From Avimonas intestinalis (lineage in GTDB: Bacteria > Bacillota > Clostridia > Oscillospirales > Acutalibacteraceae): DNA of 64,000 nt. This document shows positions 10,240-19,405 of this stretch, piece after piece. A model generated the notes under the pieces. It was not told where the DNA came from. It was given only the letters and a program-made list of their open reading frames with translations, and made no database searches. The stretch lies in NCBI GenBank assembly GCA_904380375.1, contig CAJFID010000002.1:1-64000 (forward strand). The letters are read 5' to 3'. Both the position numbers and the translations under genes were made by a program. The first letter of the stretch is position 1; each line of letters begins with the position of its first letter.

Positions 10240-11502
10240 CTACCCCGCCTCAGAGAGGGTGGTCAGCCCAAGGACGATCACCTTATGGCCCAGGGTACCG
10301 ATCAAACGGCCGTCCCGCGGCGCATCGAGCGTCTTTTCCACCCCTTGGGTGCCTGTCTCGTACACATGGCCGCTGGTCAGCAGCACGGCGCCGGAATCGG
10401 TTGGCGCCATATGCCGGTAGGTCCCCTCATACGCCGCGGTATAGGCCTGGTCGCCGCTGGGGTTTACGACCAGCAGCTCCCCGCCGTCCGTCCCGCCGTA
10501 TCCCTGCAGGGCAAAGCTCGCGTTCCTCTCCCCAACCGCAAAGCCGGCCAGCTCCCCGTCGCCGTAGCCGACCTTCTGCTGAATGGCGCCGCTGGGATTG
10601 GCCACCCACATCCCGGTATCCCCGACGGCCGCCGCGGTTCCGTTTTCAAAAAATTCCACCGCAAAAAGCATCGTCTCGGTATCGTCGAGCTGCACCACCG
10701 GGCTTTCCTTGCCCAGGTCAAAAATCAGCAGGGTCGATTTCATAGCCCCGGCCTGTGCCGCGACCCCGACCGCGGCCAGATACTGGCCGTCGGCGCTCAG
10801 CGCCACGTCAAGGACCGTCAGGGATTCCCCATACCAGCGGTACAGCAGCTTTTCCTTGGAGCTGTAAACCGCAATTTCGGAGGTATAGCCCTGGGAGGAT
10901 TCGGTGGACACCGCGAAGCTGCCGTTCTTTGCCACCGCCGCGCCGATAATCCGTTTTTCGAGCGTCATCTCGGACTGGGTGGAGGAACGGTTCTCTAAGC
11001 GCAGGCGGGTGCCCTCCGCTTCGGCAATCAGCGTCCATTTTCCCGCCGTCTTCATAATCGGGGAGGAGAAGCCGTGCGGGCGGCGGAGCACCTCGCCCCC
11101 GTTGGAATTGTACACAAGGTAAGCGGTGTCGGTCAGCAGGGCCAGCCCATCCTGGGTTTCGGCCATATCAAGCACCTCGCTGCCCGAAATCTCCACCGGG
11201 AAGCCGTCCCCTCCCTGCCCGCCGGAGAGCCTCTCCTCCAGCCAAATGACCAGGCTTTCGGGCGCAATGGAATCCCAGTTTTGATACACCAGCAGGATCC
11301 CCAGCACCAGGACCGCCACCAGCGCCAGCCTCAGCAGCAGGCGCAGCAGCGACCGGCCCCTGCGCCGCTTCCTTTTGGGCGGGAGGGCGTGCAGGCCTTG
11401 GCTTTCCTCCGCCGGCTGGGCCGGGCCGCCGGCCGTCTGCTCCGGCCGGACACGGCCGGCGGGCTGGCGCTTTTTTTCCTTTTTCTCTCTGTTGCTGGCC
11501 AT
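10240..11502 (-). CDS. DUF5711 family membrane-anchored beta-propeller-like protein
   Basis: 420 residues: a basic, Pro-rich cytoplasmic N-terminus (1-50), one membrane helix (about 52-73), then an extracytoplasmic domain of repeated beta-rich blades (for example IGAAVAKNGSFAVSTE, LDVALSADGQYLAAVG and LFAVEFFENGTAAAVGD). It matches the pattern of DUF5711 proteins, which have no known function; a surface-exposed binding or scaffold role is only a guess. The frame is open to 11589, but the ATG at 11502 follows GGGAGG. It is 37 bp downstream of truA, so probably the last gene of the methyltransferase-ecf-truA operon. Confidence 0.75.
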   Translation of the reverse strand: MASNREKKEKKRQPAGRVRPEQTAGGPAQPAEESQGLHALPPKRKRRRGRSLLRLLLRLALVAVLVLGILLVYQNWDSIAPESLVIWLEERLSGGQGGDGFPVEISGSEVLDMAETQDGLALLTDTAYLVYNSNGGEVLRRPHGFSSPIMKTAGKWTLIAEAEGTRLRLENRSSTQSEMTLEKRIIGAAVAKNGSFAVSTESSQGYTSEIAVYSSKEKLLYRWYGESLTVLDVALSADGQYLAAVGVAAQAGAMKSTLLIFDLGKESPVVQLDDTETMLFAVEFFENGTAAAVGDTGMWVANPSGAIQQKVGYGDGELAGFAVGERNASFALQGYGGTDGGELLVVNPSGDQAYTAAYEGTYRHMAPTDSGAVLLTSGHVYETGTQGVEKTLDAPRDGRLIGTLGHKVIVLGLTTLSEAG

Positions 11503-11539
11503 GCTGCTGCCTCCCTTGCCAAAGCGTCGCGGTTTCTCT

Positions 11540-12304
11540 CTATTCCCCAGGGCCCGCTGCCGGTTCCGGGCCGTAAAAGACCCGGTCAAGGATCAAGCCG
11601 TGCGCCGGCGCGGTCATCCCCGCCGCCGCCCGGTCCCCGGCCGCGAAAACCGCCGGGATATCGTCGTAAGGGCGGCGGCCGGCCGCCATCTCAAGCAGGG
11701 TGCCGACCATGATCCGCACCATATTGTACAAAAAGCCGTCCGCCTCAACCGCGAAGACGACCAGCCCCCCCTGCCGGGAAAGGCCGCAGGCGCGCACGGT
11801 GCGCACCGTATCCTCCACGCTGCTCCCCGCCGCGCAGAAGGGGGCGAAATCGTGAGAACCGAGATAATCCTTGGCCGCCCGGTCCAGCCTCTCTACGTCC
11901 AGCGGGCGGCGGTAATGCAGCGCCCGCCCCTCCCAAAAGGGGTTGCGCTGCGGCTCGTTCCAGATCCGGTAGAGGTAACGCTTGCCCCGCGCATCGTAGC
12001 GGGGGTGGAAGTCCGGCCCGACCTCCCGGCAGCCGTACACCGCGATATCCCGGGGCAGGTGCGCATTGAGCGCGGCGCAGAGCTTCTGCCCGCGCAGGGG
12101 GGACGCGGTTTCAAGCGTGCAGCAGAACATCTCCGCATGGACGCCCGCGTCGGTGCGGCTGCACCCGGTGATGCCGGAGCGGACCCCCGTCACCGCCTGC
12201 ACCGCGTCTTGCAGCGTCTGCTGCACCGTGACGCCGTTGGGCTGCGCCTGCCAGCCGTGGTAGGCTGTCCCGTCATACCGCAGGGTCAGCAGGAGCCTTT
12301 GCAT
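11540..12304 (-). CDS. truA: tRNA pseudouridine(38-40) synthase TruA
   Basis: Isomerises uridines 38-40 in the anticodon arm of many tRNAs. 254 residues, normal length. The catalytic aspartate is D52 in SRTDAGVHA; the N-terminal YDGTAYHGWQAQPN and the later GFLYNMVRIMVGTL motif are also present. ATG at 12304. It follows the ECF transporter T subunit by 80 bp, the common ecfA-ecfA-ecfT-truA order of Firmicutes, though the ribosomal protein genes often found next to it are absent here. Confidence 0.96.
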   Translation of the reverse strand: MQRLLLTLRYDGTAYHGWQAQPNGVTVQQTLQDAVQAVTGVRSGITGCSRTDAGVHAEMFCCTLETASPLRGQKLCAALNAHLPRDIAVYGCREVGPDFHPRYDARGKRYLYRIWNEPQRNPFWEGRALHYRRPLDVERLDRAAKDYLGSHDFAPFCAAGSSVEDTVRTVRACGLSRQGGLVVFAVEADGFLYNMVRIMVGTLLEMAAGRRPYDDIPAVFAAGDRAAAGMTAPAHGLILDRVFYGPEPAAGPGE

Positions 12305-12384
12305 CGCATTTTCCCCTTTCCGCCGGATTTATGGCTTTCCCGGAGTTTTCCCGGGGCCGCCTGGTTTCCTCCCGTCCCGTTCTC

Positions 12385-13200
12385 CTACAACGCCGCGGGC
12401 AGCAGGAAATTGAGGGCAAACAGCGCCGCCACCAGCGCCGCCATCACCGCAATGCAGGCGCCGTCCCTGGCGTTCATGTGCAGCTGCTTCATCCGGGTGC
12501 GGCCCTCCCCGCCGCGGTAGCAGCGGCACTCCATAGCCGTGGCCAGCTCATAGGCCCGGCGGAAGGAGGAAACGAACAACGGGATCAAAATCGGGATCAG
12601 CGCCCGCACCCGCTGCATCAGCCCGCCGCTTTCCATATCGGCGCCCCGCGCCTTCTGGGCGGACATGATCTTGTCGGTCTCCTCAACCAGCGTGGGGATG
12701 AAGCGCAGGGCGATGGTCATCATCATCGCCAGCTCATGCACGTTGAGGTGGACCGCCTTGAGGGGCTTCATCAGCCGCTCCAACGCATCGGTCAGGGTGG
12801 TGGGCGAGGTGGTATAGGTCAGCAGGGAGCTGCCTGCAATCAGGGACAGGATCCGGATGGCGATGAACGCCGCCGTCACCAGTCCCTGGGTGGTGATGTG
12901 GATGAACCCCCAGTCAAACAGGTGGACGCCCTCGCTGACGTAAAAGATATTCAGCGCGGAGGTGATGATGATCAGGGGGATGATCGGCTTGACGCTTTTG
13001 AGCACCAGCTTGACCGGCAGGCGGGAAACCGCTACGGCAAAAACCAGGAAGCCGACGGCCAGCGCCAGGCCGATCCAGTTCTGCGGGATGAATACCGCGA
13101 AAATGTACACAAAGGTCAGCACCAGCTTGACCCGCGGGTCCATCCGGTGAAGCAGGGAGTCGCCGGGAAAATACTGGCCGATGGTGATCCCGTTAAGCAT
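12385..13200 (-). CDS. ecfT: ECF transporter T component EcfT
   Basis: The membrane scaffold that couples two ATPases to exchangeable vitamin-binding S components. 271 residues with hydrophobic helices near 25-45, 50-70, 85-105 and 245-265, and the conserved Ala-Arg-Gly coupling segments (MSAQKARGAD and ATAMECRCY). The ATG at 13200 overlaps the ecfA2 stop by 8 bp, indicating translational coupling. No S component is encoded nearby, so this looks like a shared group II module whose substrate subunits lie elsewhere. Confidence 0.93.
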   Translation of the reverse strand: MLNGITIGQYFPGDSLLHRMDPRVKLVLTFVYIFAVFIPQNWIGLALAVGFLVFAVAVSRLPVKLVLKSVKPIIPLIIITSALNIFYVSEGVHLFDWGFIHITTQGLVTAAFIAIRILSLIAGSSLLTYTTSPTTLTDALERLMKPLKAVHLNVHELAMMMTIALRFIPTLVEETDKIMSAQKARGADMESGGLMQRVRALIPILIPLFVSSFRRAYELATAMECRCYRGGEGRTRMKQLHMNARDGACIAVMAALVAALFALNFLLPAAL

Positions 13201-14062
13201 CCGTCCCGCCCCCCTTCTTCAGAAGCGGGAGGAGCCGCTCCGCCGCCTGCTGTACGGTGTAGACGTTCTCCCCCACGGGATAGCCCTTGTCCCGCAGCAG
13301 CATAAACACCCGGGTGACGGCCGGGATGGCCAGGCCGATCCCGGTCAGCTCCTTCGCCCGGGAGAAGACCGCCGCCGTTTCGTCGTACATGGCGACCCGT
13401 CCATGGTTCATGACCAGAACCCGCTTGGCCACCCGGGCGATATCCTCCATGCTGTGGGACACCAGCAGCACGGTGGTATCGTTCTCCTGCTGGTAGGCCT
13501 TGATCTGCTCAAGGATCATGTCCCGGCCCTTGGGATCCAGCCCGGCCGTCGGCTCGTCAAGGATGAGGACCTGAGGCTGCATGGCCATGACCCCGGCGAT
13601 CGCCGCCCGGCGTTTCTCTCCCCCGGACAGCTCAAACGGGGATTTTTCAAGCAGCTCCGGCTTCAGGCCGACAAATTCCGCCGCCCGGCGGACCCGCGCG
13701 TCGATTTCCTCCTCCGGCAGCTCCATATTTTTGGGGCCGAAGGCGATGTCCTTGTAGACCGTCTCCTCAAAAAGCTGATGCTCCGGGTACTGGAACACCA
13801 GGCCCACCTCAAAGCGGACGGAGCGGATCTTCTTCGGCTCGGCCCAGATGTCCTTCCCGCTCAGCAGCACCTGCCCCTTGGAGGGGCGGAGCAGGCCGTT
13901 GAGGTGCTGCACCAGGGTGGACTTCCCGGAGCCGGTATGCCCGATGATCCCCACGAAATCCCCCTTCTCCACCGCAATGGACACGTCGGTCATCGCGTCC
14001 ATCTGGAAGGGCGTGCCCGGGGAATAGGTGTAGGTAATGTGTTTGGTCTCAATCACCGGCAT
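13193..14062 (-). CDS. ecfA2: ECF transporter ATPase EcfA2
   Basis: 289 residues. Walker A GHTGSGKST begins at residue 41, the signature is LSGGEKRR, Walker B VLILDEPTAG and the switch histidine is in VSHSMED. FQYPEHQLFEETV is the Q-loop region typical of EcfA2. The ATG at 14062 (MPVIETKHITYTY) has GGAGG 7 bases upstream and overlaps the end of ecfA1 by 10 bp; the longer frame to 14101 is not needed. It pairs with EcfA1 to power vitamin or metal uptake through EcfT. Confidence 0.94.
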   Translation of the reverse strand: MPVIETKHITYTYSPGTPFQMDAMTDVSIAVEKGDFVGIIGHTGSGKSTLVQHLNGLLRPSKGQVLLSGKDIWAEPKKIRSVRFEVGLVFQYPEHQLFEETVYKDIAFGPKNMELPEEEIDARVRRAAEFVGLKPELLEKSPFELSGGEKRRAAIAGVMAMQPQVLILDEPTAGLDPKGRDMILEQIKAYQQENDTTVLLVSHSMEDIARVAKRVLVMNHGRVAMYDETAAVFSRAKELTGIGLAIPAVTRVFMLLRDKGYPVGENVYTVQQAAERLLPLLKKGGGTDA

Positions 14063-14928
14063 GGCGGTTCCTCCATCTGCATTGCAATCGCTTCGGCGCA
14101 CTCCTCGGCGGTCAGGATCCCCTCCGGCAGCGGGACGCCCCGGCGGCGCAGCTCATAGCAGAGCTCGGTCGGCTGGGGCACGTCCAGGCCGATAGCGCGC
14201 AGCGCCTCCACCTGGGAGAAAACCTCCCGCGGCGTACCCTGCATCTGGATGCGGCCGTCGTCCATGACCACCACCCGGCGGGCCCGCGCCGCCTCCTCCA
14301 TATAGTGGGTGATCAGCACCACCGTCATCCCCCGCTCCTGATTCAGGCGGGAGACGGTGTCGAGCACCTCCCGCCGGCCCTGGGGGTCGAGCATAGCGGT
14401 GGGCTCGTCCAGCACCAGGCAGTCGGGCTGCATGGCCAGAATCCCCGCGATCGCGACCCGCTGCTTCTGCCCGCCCGAGAGCTTGTGGGGGGCGTGGGTG
14501 CGGTATTCGTACATCCCCACCGTCCGGAGTGCGTCGTCCACCCGGCGGCGGATCTCCGCCGGCTCAATCCCGAGGTTCTCCGGCCCAAAGGCCACGTCCT
14601 CCTCGACAATCGTGGAGACCAGCTGGTTGTCCGGGTTTTGCAGCACCATCCCCACCGTGCGGCGGATCTCGTACCGCTTGTCCTCATCGGCGGTATCCAT
14701 ATCCTGCACCAGCACCCGGCCCCCGGTGGGCAGGAGCATGGCGTTGAAATGCTTGGCCAGGGTGGATTTCCCCGAGCCGTTGTGCCCCAGCAGGGCGACA
14801 AACTCCCCCTGCCGCACGGCGAGGCTTACCCCGTCCAGCACCAGGACCGGCTCCGCCGGCGCCGTCTCCGGCTCCTGCTCCCCGTTGTCGTAAACAAAGC
14901 GCACGTCCTGCGCGGTGATCATGTCCAT
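14053..14928 (-). CDS. ecfA1: ECF transporter ATPase EcfA1
   Basis: 291 residues. Walker A GHNGSGKST begins at residue 48, Q-loop LQNPDNQLVSTIVEEDVAFG, signature LSGGQKQR, Walker B LVLDEPTAMLDP, switch histidine ITHYMEE; the QNPDNQ pattern is typical of EcfA1. The start at 14928 (MDMITAQDV) follows GGGGAAA by 8 bases; upstream codons of the open frame overlap the methyltransferase gene and look non-coding. First of the overlapping ecfA1-ecfA2-ecfT trio, 46 bp behind the methyltransferase gene. Confidence 0.94.
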   Translation of the reverse strand: MDMITAQDVRFVYDNGEQEPETAPAEPVLVLDGVSLAVRQGEFVALLGHNGSGKSTLAKHFNAMLLPTGGRVLVQDMDTADEDKRYEIRRTVGMVLQNPDNQLVSTIVEEDVAFGPENLGIEPAEIRRRVDDALRTVGMYEYRTHAPHKLSGGQKQRVAIAGILAMQPDCLVLDEPTAMLDPQGRREVLDTVSRLNQERGMTVVLITHYMEEAARARRVVVMDDGRIQMQGTPREVFSQVEALRAIGLDVPQPTELCYELRRRGVPLPEGILTAEECAEAIAMQMEEPPCR

Positions 14929-14974
14929 TTGCGTTTCCCCACTTTGCCCGGCGGAAGGCCGCCGCGTCCTTGCT

Positions 14975-15916
14975 TTACCGTGTCCAGATAGCCGTCGCCC
15001 CGCAGGGTAAGACCAGCTCCGCCGCCCTGCCGCGGACGGGCTTCCTCCCGCCGGACGGCTTTTCCCCGAAGGAGGGCTTTTCCCCGGCGGGGGGAAGCGC
15101 CCCGCTGACCGGCAGGCCGATTTCATCGGCCAGCGCCTGCCCGCCGAAGCGCGGTATCAGCAGGCGGGCCAGCATATACTGCATCACCGACGGGGAAAGG
15201 CCCGCGGTGTAGGAATTGACCATGAAAAACAGCGGGTGACCGCTCAGCAGCCCCGCGCACTGCTCAAGCAGGGGGTAGATCTGCTCCTCCAGCTTCCAGA
15301 CCTCACCGCCGGGCCCCCGCCCGTAGGACGGCGGGTCCATCAGGATGGCGTCGTAGGTGCTGCCGCGCCGCCGTTCCCGCTGCACGAATTTGCCGCAGTC
15401 GTCGACCAGCCAGCGCATCGGGCGGTCCTGCAGGCCGGAGGCAGCCGCGTTCTCCCGCCCCCACGCCACCATGCCTTTGGAGGCGTCCACATGGGTGACA
15501 TGCGCCCCGGCCGCCACGCAGGCCAGCGTCGCCCCGCCGGTATAGCCGAAGAGGTTGAGCACCCGCACCGGCCGGCCGGCGCGGCGGATGGCTTCCGCCA
15601 TCCAGTCCCAGTTGACCGCCTGCTCGGGGAACAGGCCGGTATGCTTGAACCCCATCGGCTTCAGGTTGAAGCGCAGCGGGCCGTACCCGATCTGCCAGGA
15701 ATCGGGGAGGGGCTTGTACCGCTCCCATTTCCCGCCGCCGCTTGAGGAGCGATGGTACCGGGCGTGCGCCTGCCGCCAGAGCGGGTTGGCCTTCGGCGTG
15801 CTCCACAGCACCTGCGGGTCCGGGCGGATCAGGAGAATATCCCCCCACCGCTCCAGCCGCTCGCCGCCCGAGGTGTCGATCAATTCGTAATCCTTCCAGC
15901 CGGTCGCCGCCCTCAT
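14975..15916 (-). CDS. Class I SAM-dependent methyltransferase (RlmI-like, no PUA domain)
   Basis: 313 residues. The Rossmann-fold SAM motif I VLNLFGYTGGATLA (about 119-132), an acidic motif II with HVDASKG, and motif IV DPPSYGRG mark an RNA-methyltransferase-type enzyme of the Methyltrans_SAM group; the target is probably rRNA but is not shown. The PUA domain of RlmI is missing. Near the C-terminus a low-complexity insert (PSFGEKPSGGRKPVRG) is encoded by 18-nt repeats at about 15041-15112 that resemble those in murE. It heads the gene string leading to ecfA1, ecfA2, ecfT and truA. Confidence 0.8.
   Translation of the reverse strand: MRAATGWKDYELIDTSGGERLERWGDILLIRPDPQVLWSTPKANPLWRQAHARYHRSSSGGGKWERYKPLPDSWQIGYGPLRFNLKPMGFKHTGLFPEQAVNWDWMAEAIRRAGRPVRVLNLFGYTGGATLACVAAGAHVTHVDASKGMVAWGRENAAASGLQDRPMRWLVDDCGKFVQRERRRGSTYDAILMDPPSYGRGPGGEVWKLEEQIYPLLEQCAGLLSGHPLFFMVNSYTAGLSPSVMQYMLARLLIPRFGGQALADEIGLPVSGALPPAGEKPSFGEKPSGGRKPVRGRAAELVLPCGATAIWTR
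15041..15112. repeat. 18-nt intragenic repeats in the methyltransferase gene
   Basis: Four degenerate units of 18 nt (15041-15058, 15059-15076, 15077-15094, 15095-15112); the clearest contains CCCCGAAGGAGGG. The repeat stays in frame and encodes a hexapeptide like PSFGEK. Similar to the repeat at 34807-34878 in murE. Confidence 0.6.
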
Positions 15917-15946
15917 GCGCTGCCTCCTTGTCTGCGTAGTTTCAGC

Positions 15947-15981
15947 GGGGCCCGCCGTCCTGCCGCCGGACGGCGGGCCCC
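15947..15981. other. Perfect GC-rich inverted repeat after glmM
   Basis: 14-bp perfect stem (GGGGCCCGCCGTCC and complement) with a 7-nt loop, between the glmM stop and the methyltransferase start. No T-run on either side, so a U-less terminator or RNA-stabilising hairpin. Confidence 0.7.
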
Positions 15982-15998
15982 TTCGGCTGCCGTGCCGG

Positions 15999-17357
15999 TC
16001 AGCAGCCCTTCTCCAGCCGGTCCTGGATGGTCTGCGCGACCTCCACCGCCAGCTTATTGATCACGTCAAAGTCGCGGCCCTCCACCATCACGCGGATGAG
16101 CGGCTCGGTGCCCGACGGGCGGACCAGGATCCGCCCGTCCTTGCCCAGGCCGGCCCCCGCGGCGTCGACCGCGGCCTGCAGTTCGGCGTCCGCCTTGTAG
16201 CGCTCCTTCTGCCCGGCATCCGCCTTGATGTTGATCATCACCTGGGGATACCGCTCCATCAGGCCGCCGATGGCAGACAGCTTCTGCCCCCGCTCCCGGC
16301 ACATCGCCAGCAGCTTGACCGCGGACATCTGGCCGTCCCCGGTGGTGGCATGGTGCCGGAAGATGATGTGGCCCGACTGCTCGCCACCGATCGCATACCC
16401 GCTCTTGAGCATCTCCTCAAGCACATAGCGGTCGCCCACCTTGGTGGTGACCGGCTCAATGCCGTGCTCCTCGCAGAAGCGGAACAGCCCCAGGTTCGAC
16501 ATGACGGTCGCCACCGCGGCGTTCCCGTCCAGCTCCCCTTTTTCCTTCATATCAAGCGCCAGGGCCGCAATGATTTTATCCCCGTCGACCAGGCTGCCGT
16601 TTTCATCCACCGCCAGGCAGCGGTCCGCGTCCCCGTCAAACGCCACGCCGCCGAAATATTTTAGCTTTTTGACAAAGTCCGCGAGCTGCTCAATATGGGT
16701 GGAACCGCAGTTTTCGTTGATGTTGACCCCGTCGGGCTGGTCGTTGAGGAACACGCAGTCCGCGCCCAGGGCGGAAAACAGCTTGCGGGCCGTCGCGCTC
16801 GCGGAGCCGTTGGCGCAGTCCACCGCCAGCCGCATCCCCCGCAGGCTGACGTCGGTGACCGAAAGCAGGTGGCGCACATAGTCGTCCACCGCCCGCTCGC
16901 AGCGGCTCACCCGTCCGACATCCCCGCCGGTCGGGCTGGGAGGCGTCTTGGCCCCGTCGAGCACAATGGCCTCAATTTCTTCCTCAAGCGCGTCGGAAAG
17001 CTTATACCCCTCGCCGTTGAAAATCTTGATGCCGTTGTATTCGCAGGGGTTATGGGACGCGGAGATCATGATGCCCGCGTCCGCGCCGTATTCCTGGACC
17101 AGATAGGCCACCGCAGGGGTGGGAACCACCCCGAGCAGCTGGGCGTCCGCCCCCACCGAGCACAGGCCGGCGACGATCGCCGCCTCAAGCATATCGGAGG
17201 ATACGCGGGTATCCTTGCCGATCACCACACGGGGGCGGCGGTGCTCCACCTCAATCAGCACCATCGCCGCCGCCCGGCCGATCGCCATGGCCTGCTCGCA
17301 GGTCAGCTCCGTATTGGCGACGCCCCGCGCGCCGTCGGTACCAAAAAGTCTTCCCAT
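15999..17357 (-). CDS. glmM: Phosphoglucosamine mutase GlmM
   Basis: Interconverts glucosamine-6-phosphate and glucosamine-1-phosphate for UDP-GlcNAc synthesis. 452 residues, usual length. It begins MGRLFGTDGARG; the phosphorylated active-site serine is S101 in SASHNP, the metal loop is DGDADR, the sugar-binding loop GGEQSGH and the phosphate-binding loop RPSGTEPLIRVMVEG. I chose the ATG at 17357 with AAAGGA about 9 bases upstream; longer in-frame starts are poorly supported. It stands alone between rlmA and a strong hairpin. Confidence 0.96.
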   Translation of the reverse strand: MGRLFGTDGARGVANTELTCEQAMAIGRAAAMVLIEVEHRRPRVVIGKDTRVSSDMLEAAIVAGLCSVGADAQLLGVVPTPAVAYLVQEYGADAGIMISASHNPCEYNGIKIFNGEGYKLSDALEEEIEAIVLDGAKTPPSPTGGDVGRVSRCERAVDDYVRHLLSVTDVSLRGMRLAVDCANGSASATARKLFSALGADCVFLNDQPDGVNINENCGSTHIEQLADFVKKLKYFGGVAFDGDADRCLAVDENGSLVDGDKIIAALALDMKEKGELDGNAAVATVMSNLGLFRFCEEHGIEPVTTKVGDRYVLEEMLKSGYAIGGEQSGHIIFRHHATTGDGQMSAVKLLAMCRERGQKLSAIGGLMERYPQVMINIKADAGQKERYKADAELQAAVDAAGAGLGKDGRILVRPSGTEPLIRVMVEGRDFDVINKLAVEVAQTIQDRLEKGC

Positions 17358-17528
17358 CCGAACCATCCTTTTTCCCATAAATTGTCCGCTCTCCCGCGGA
17401 TCCGCGGACACCGTCCGCCCGGCTTCGGCCGAGGCCTTGGCGGCATCCTTTCTATCCTATCAGCACGGCGGGACCCACATCCCCCCCGCGTTGAAAGCCC
17501 TTTCCCATCCCGCGCCGGACCGGCGCGC

Positions 17529-18389
17529 TCAGCAGCGGCGGTAAGCCAGGCACACGAAAGCGGCGGTAACGCGCAGCGTCTCCAGCGCCTCCACCCGCGC
17601 CTGCTCCTTCCTGCCTGTTTTATAATAGTATGGCGTCATCCGGAACAAATTGTCAATTTCCCGGCTTTCCGCCGTATTTTTTAACGTCATCGGGTATTCC
17701 AGCCGCCGCTGCTCCAGCAGGGTGAAGCCCTCAAGCGCCGGGTCCCTGACCTCGTTGCGGTAGGGATGGTCGTAGGCCGCCTCCTTGAGCTCGAGCAGGT
17801 GCCTCTCCCCCGGCACGGCGAGCAATAGGAGCCCTCCCGGCCGCAGGACGCGGCGGGTTTCCTGCCCGCAGTAGGGGGCGAAGAGGTTCAGCAGCACGTC
17901 GCAGCTTTTATCGGGCAGCGGCAGATGGAACACGCTGGCGGCGGCATACCGGATACTGTCCAGCGGGACCCCCGCCTGCCGGGCGCGCCGCGCCGCCTTA
18001 TCCGCCGCGGTTTTGGAGATATCCGCCCCCAGCAGGAGGAAGGGCCGCCCGCACCGCCCCAGCGGGACGCGGAGCTGTTCGGTATAATACCCCTCCCCGC
18101 AGCCGGCGTCAAGGACGGTCAGCTCCCCCGTCCCCTCCGGCAGATGGGCGGACAGCAGGCCGCACACCGCCTCACACAGGGGCCGGTAATGCCCCCGCTC
18201 AAGGAAGTCCCGCCGCGCCATGACCATCAAGGGGTTGTCCCCCGGCGCCTTGGAGTGCTTTGCGCCGGGAAGCAGGAGGTTGACGTACCCGCTCTTCCCC
18301 CGGTCAAAGGAATGCCCGCGGGGGCAGGCGTACGTCCGGTCGGTCATGGCCAGGGGCTGGCCGCAGGCCGGGCAGCAGAACCCGCTCAC
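17529..18389 (-). CDS. rlmA: 23S rRNA (guanine-N1)-methyltransferase, RlmA family
   Basis: 286 residues. The N-terminal zinc finger (C6, C9, C22, H26) and the following HSFDRGKSGYVNLLLP segment are the hallmarks of RlmA(I)/RlmA(II); the SAM motif is LDAGCGEGYY. It should methylate N1 of G745 or G748 in 23S rRNA; some relatives affect macrolide resistance. The GTG start at 18389 overlaps the ruvB stop as GTGA, so it is translationally coupled and last in the ruvC-ruvA-DUF3795-ruvB-rlmA operon. Confidence 0.88.
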   Translation of the reverse strand: MSGFCCPACGQPLAMTDRTYACPRGHSFDRGKSGYVNLLLPGAKHSKAPGDNPLMVMARRDFLERGHYRPLCEAVCGLLSAHLPEGTGELTVLDAGCGEGYYTEQLRVPLGRCGRPFLLLGADISKTAADKAARRARQAGVPLDSIRYAAASVFHLPLPDKSCDVLLNLFAPYCGQETRRVLRPGGLLLLAVPGERHLLELKEAAYDHPYRNEVRDPALEGFTLLEQRRLEYPMTLKNTAESREIDNLFRMTPYYYKTGRKEQARVEALETLRVTAAFVCLAYRRC

Positions 18390-19405
18390 AGCGTCAGCTG
18401 CCCCGTATAGTCGATGCCGAGATGCTCGTATGCGGCGGGAAGCACCACCCGCCCGCGGGGCGTCCGGCTCAGGAACCCCAGCTGCATCAGATACGGCTCG
18501 TACACATCCTCAATGGTGACGGCTTCCTCCCCGATGACCGCCGCTACGGTGTCAAGCCCCACCGGGCCGCCGTTGTAATGCTTGATCATGGCCTCGAGCA
18601 TCCGCCGGTCCACCATATCGAGCCCCAGCTCGTCCACCTCCATACGGTCAAGCGCCTTGCGCGCGGTGTCGGCGGTGATGACGCCCTGGCTCATCACCTG
18701 GGCAAAGTCCCGCACCCGCTTGAGCAGCCGGTTGGCGATCCGGGGCGTCCCCCTGGCGCGGGACGCAATTTCCAGCGCGCCGTCCCCGTCGCAGGGGATG
18801 TCCAAAATCTTGGCGCTGCGGGAAACGATCTGCGCCAATTCCTCCGGCGTGTACAGCTCCAGCCGCAGCACCACGCCGAAGCGGTCCCGCAGCGGGGCGG
18901 AAAGCTGCCCGGCCCGCGTGGTCGCGCCGATCAGGGTGAAGCGGGGGAGGGGCAGGTGGATTGAAGAAGCCCCCTGCCCCTTGCCGTTGATGATGTCAAT
19001 CGCAAAGTCCTCCATCGCCGGGTAGAGGATCTCCTCAACCGTGCGGGGCAGGCGGTGGATTTCGTCAATAAACAGCACGTCCCCCGCATCAAGGTTGGTC
19101 AGCAGCGCCGCCAGGTCGCCCGGCCGCTCCAGCGCCGGGCCGGAGGTGATGCGGATGTTGACCCCCATCTCCCCCGCGATGATCTGCGAGAGCGTCGTTT
19201 TGCCCAGCCCCGGGGGGCCGTAAAGCAGCACGTGGTCCAGCGCCTCCCCCCGCAGCCTGGCCGCGTGGATATAGACGGACAGGTTTTCCTTGACCTTAGT
19301 CTGCCCGATGTATTCGTTTAGGGTTTTCGGCCGAAGGGGGTTATCCCCGTCGTCCTCCGGCAGATATTCGGTGGTAACCACCCGGTTCTCATAATCCATT
19401 TCCAT
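18386..19405 (-). CDS. ruvB: Holliday junction branch-migration ATPase RuvB
   Basis: 339 residues. The AAA+ motor of the RuvAB complex: Walker A GPPGLGKT, Walker B LFIDEIHRL, sensor 1 GATTRAG and the arginine finger region APLRDRFG, with a C-terminal winged helix. The start at 19405 (MEMDYENR) has GGAG 7 bases upstream and overlaps the end of the DUF3795 gene by 17 bp; longer starts are less likely. It works with RuvA (upstream) and RuvC in recombination and replication-fork repair. Confidence 0.97.
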   Translation of the reverse strand: MEMDYENRVVTTEYLPEDDGDNPLRPKTLNEYIGQTKVKENLSVYIHAARLRGEALDHVLLYGPPGLGKTTLSQIIAGEMGVNIRITSGPALERPGDLAALLTNLDAGDVLFIDEIHRLPRTVEEILYPAMEDFAIDIINGKGQGASSIHLPLPRFTLIGATTRAGQLSAPLRDRFGVVLRLELYTPEELAQIVSRSAKILDIPCDGDGALEIASRARGTPRIANRLLKRVRDFAQVMSQGVITADTARKALDRMEVDELGLDMVDRRMLEAMIKHYNGGPVGLDTVAAVIGEEAVTIEDVYEPYLMQLGFLSRTPRGRVVLPAAYEHLGIDYTGQLTL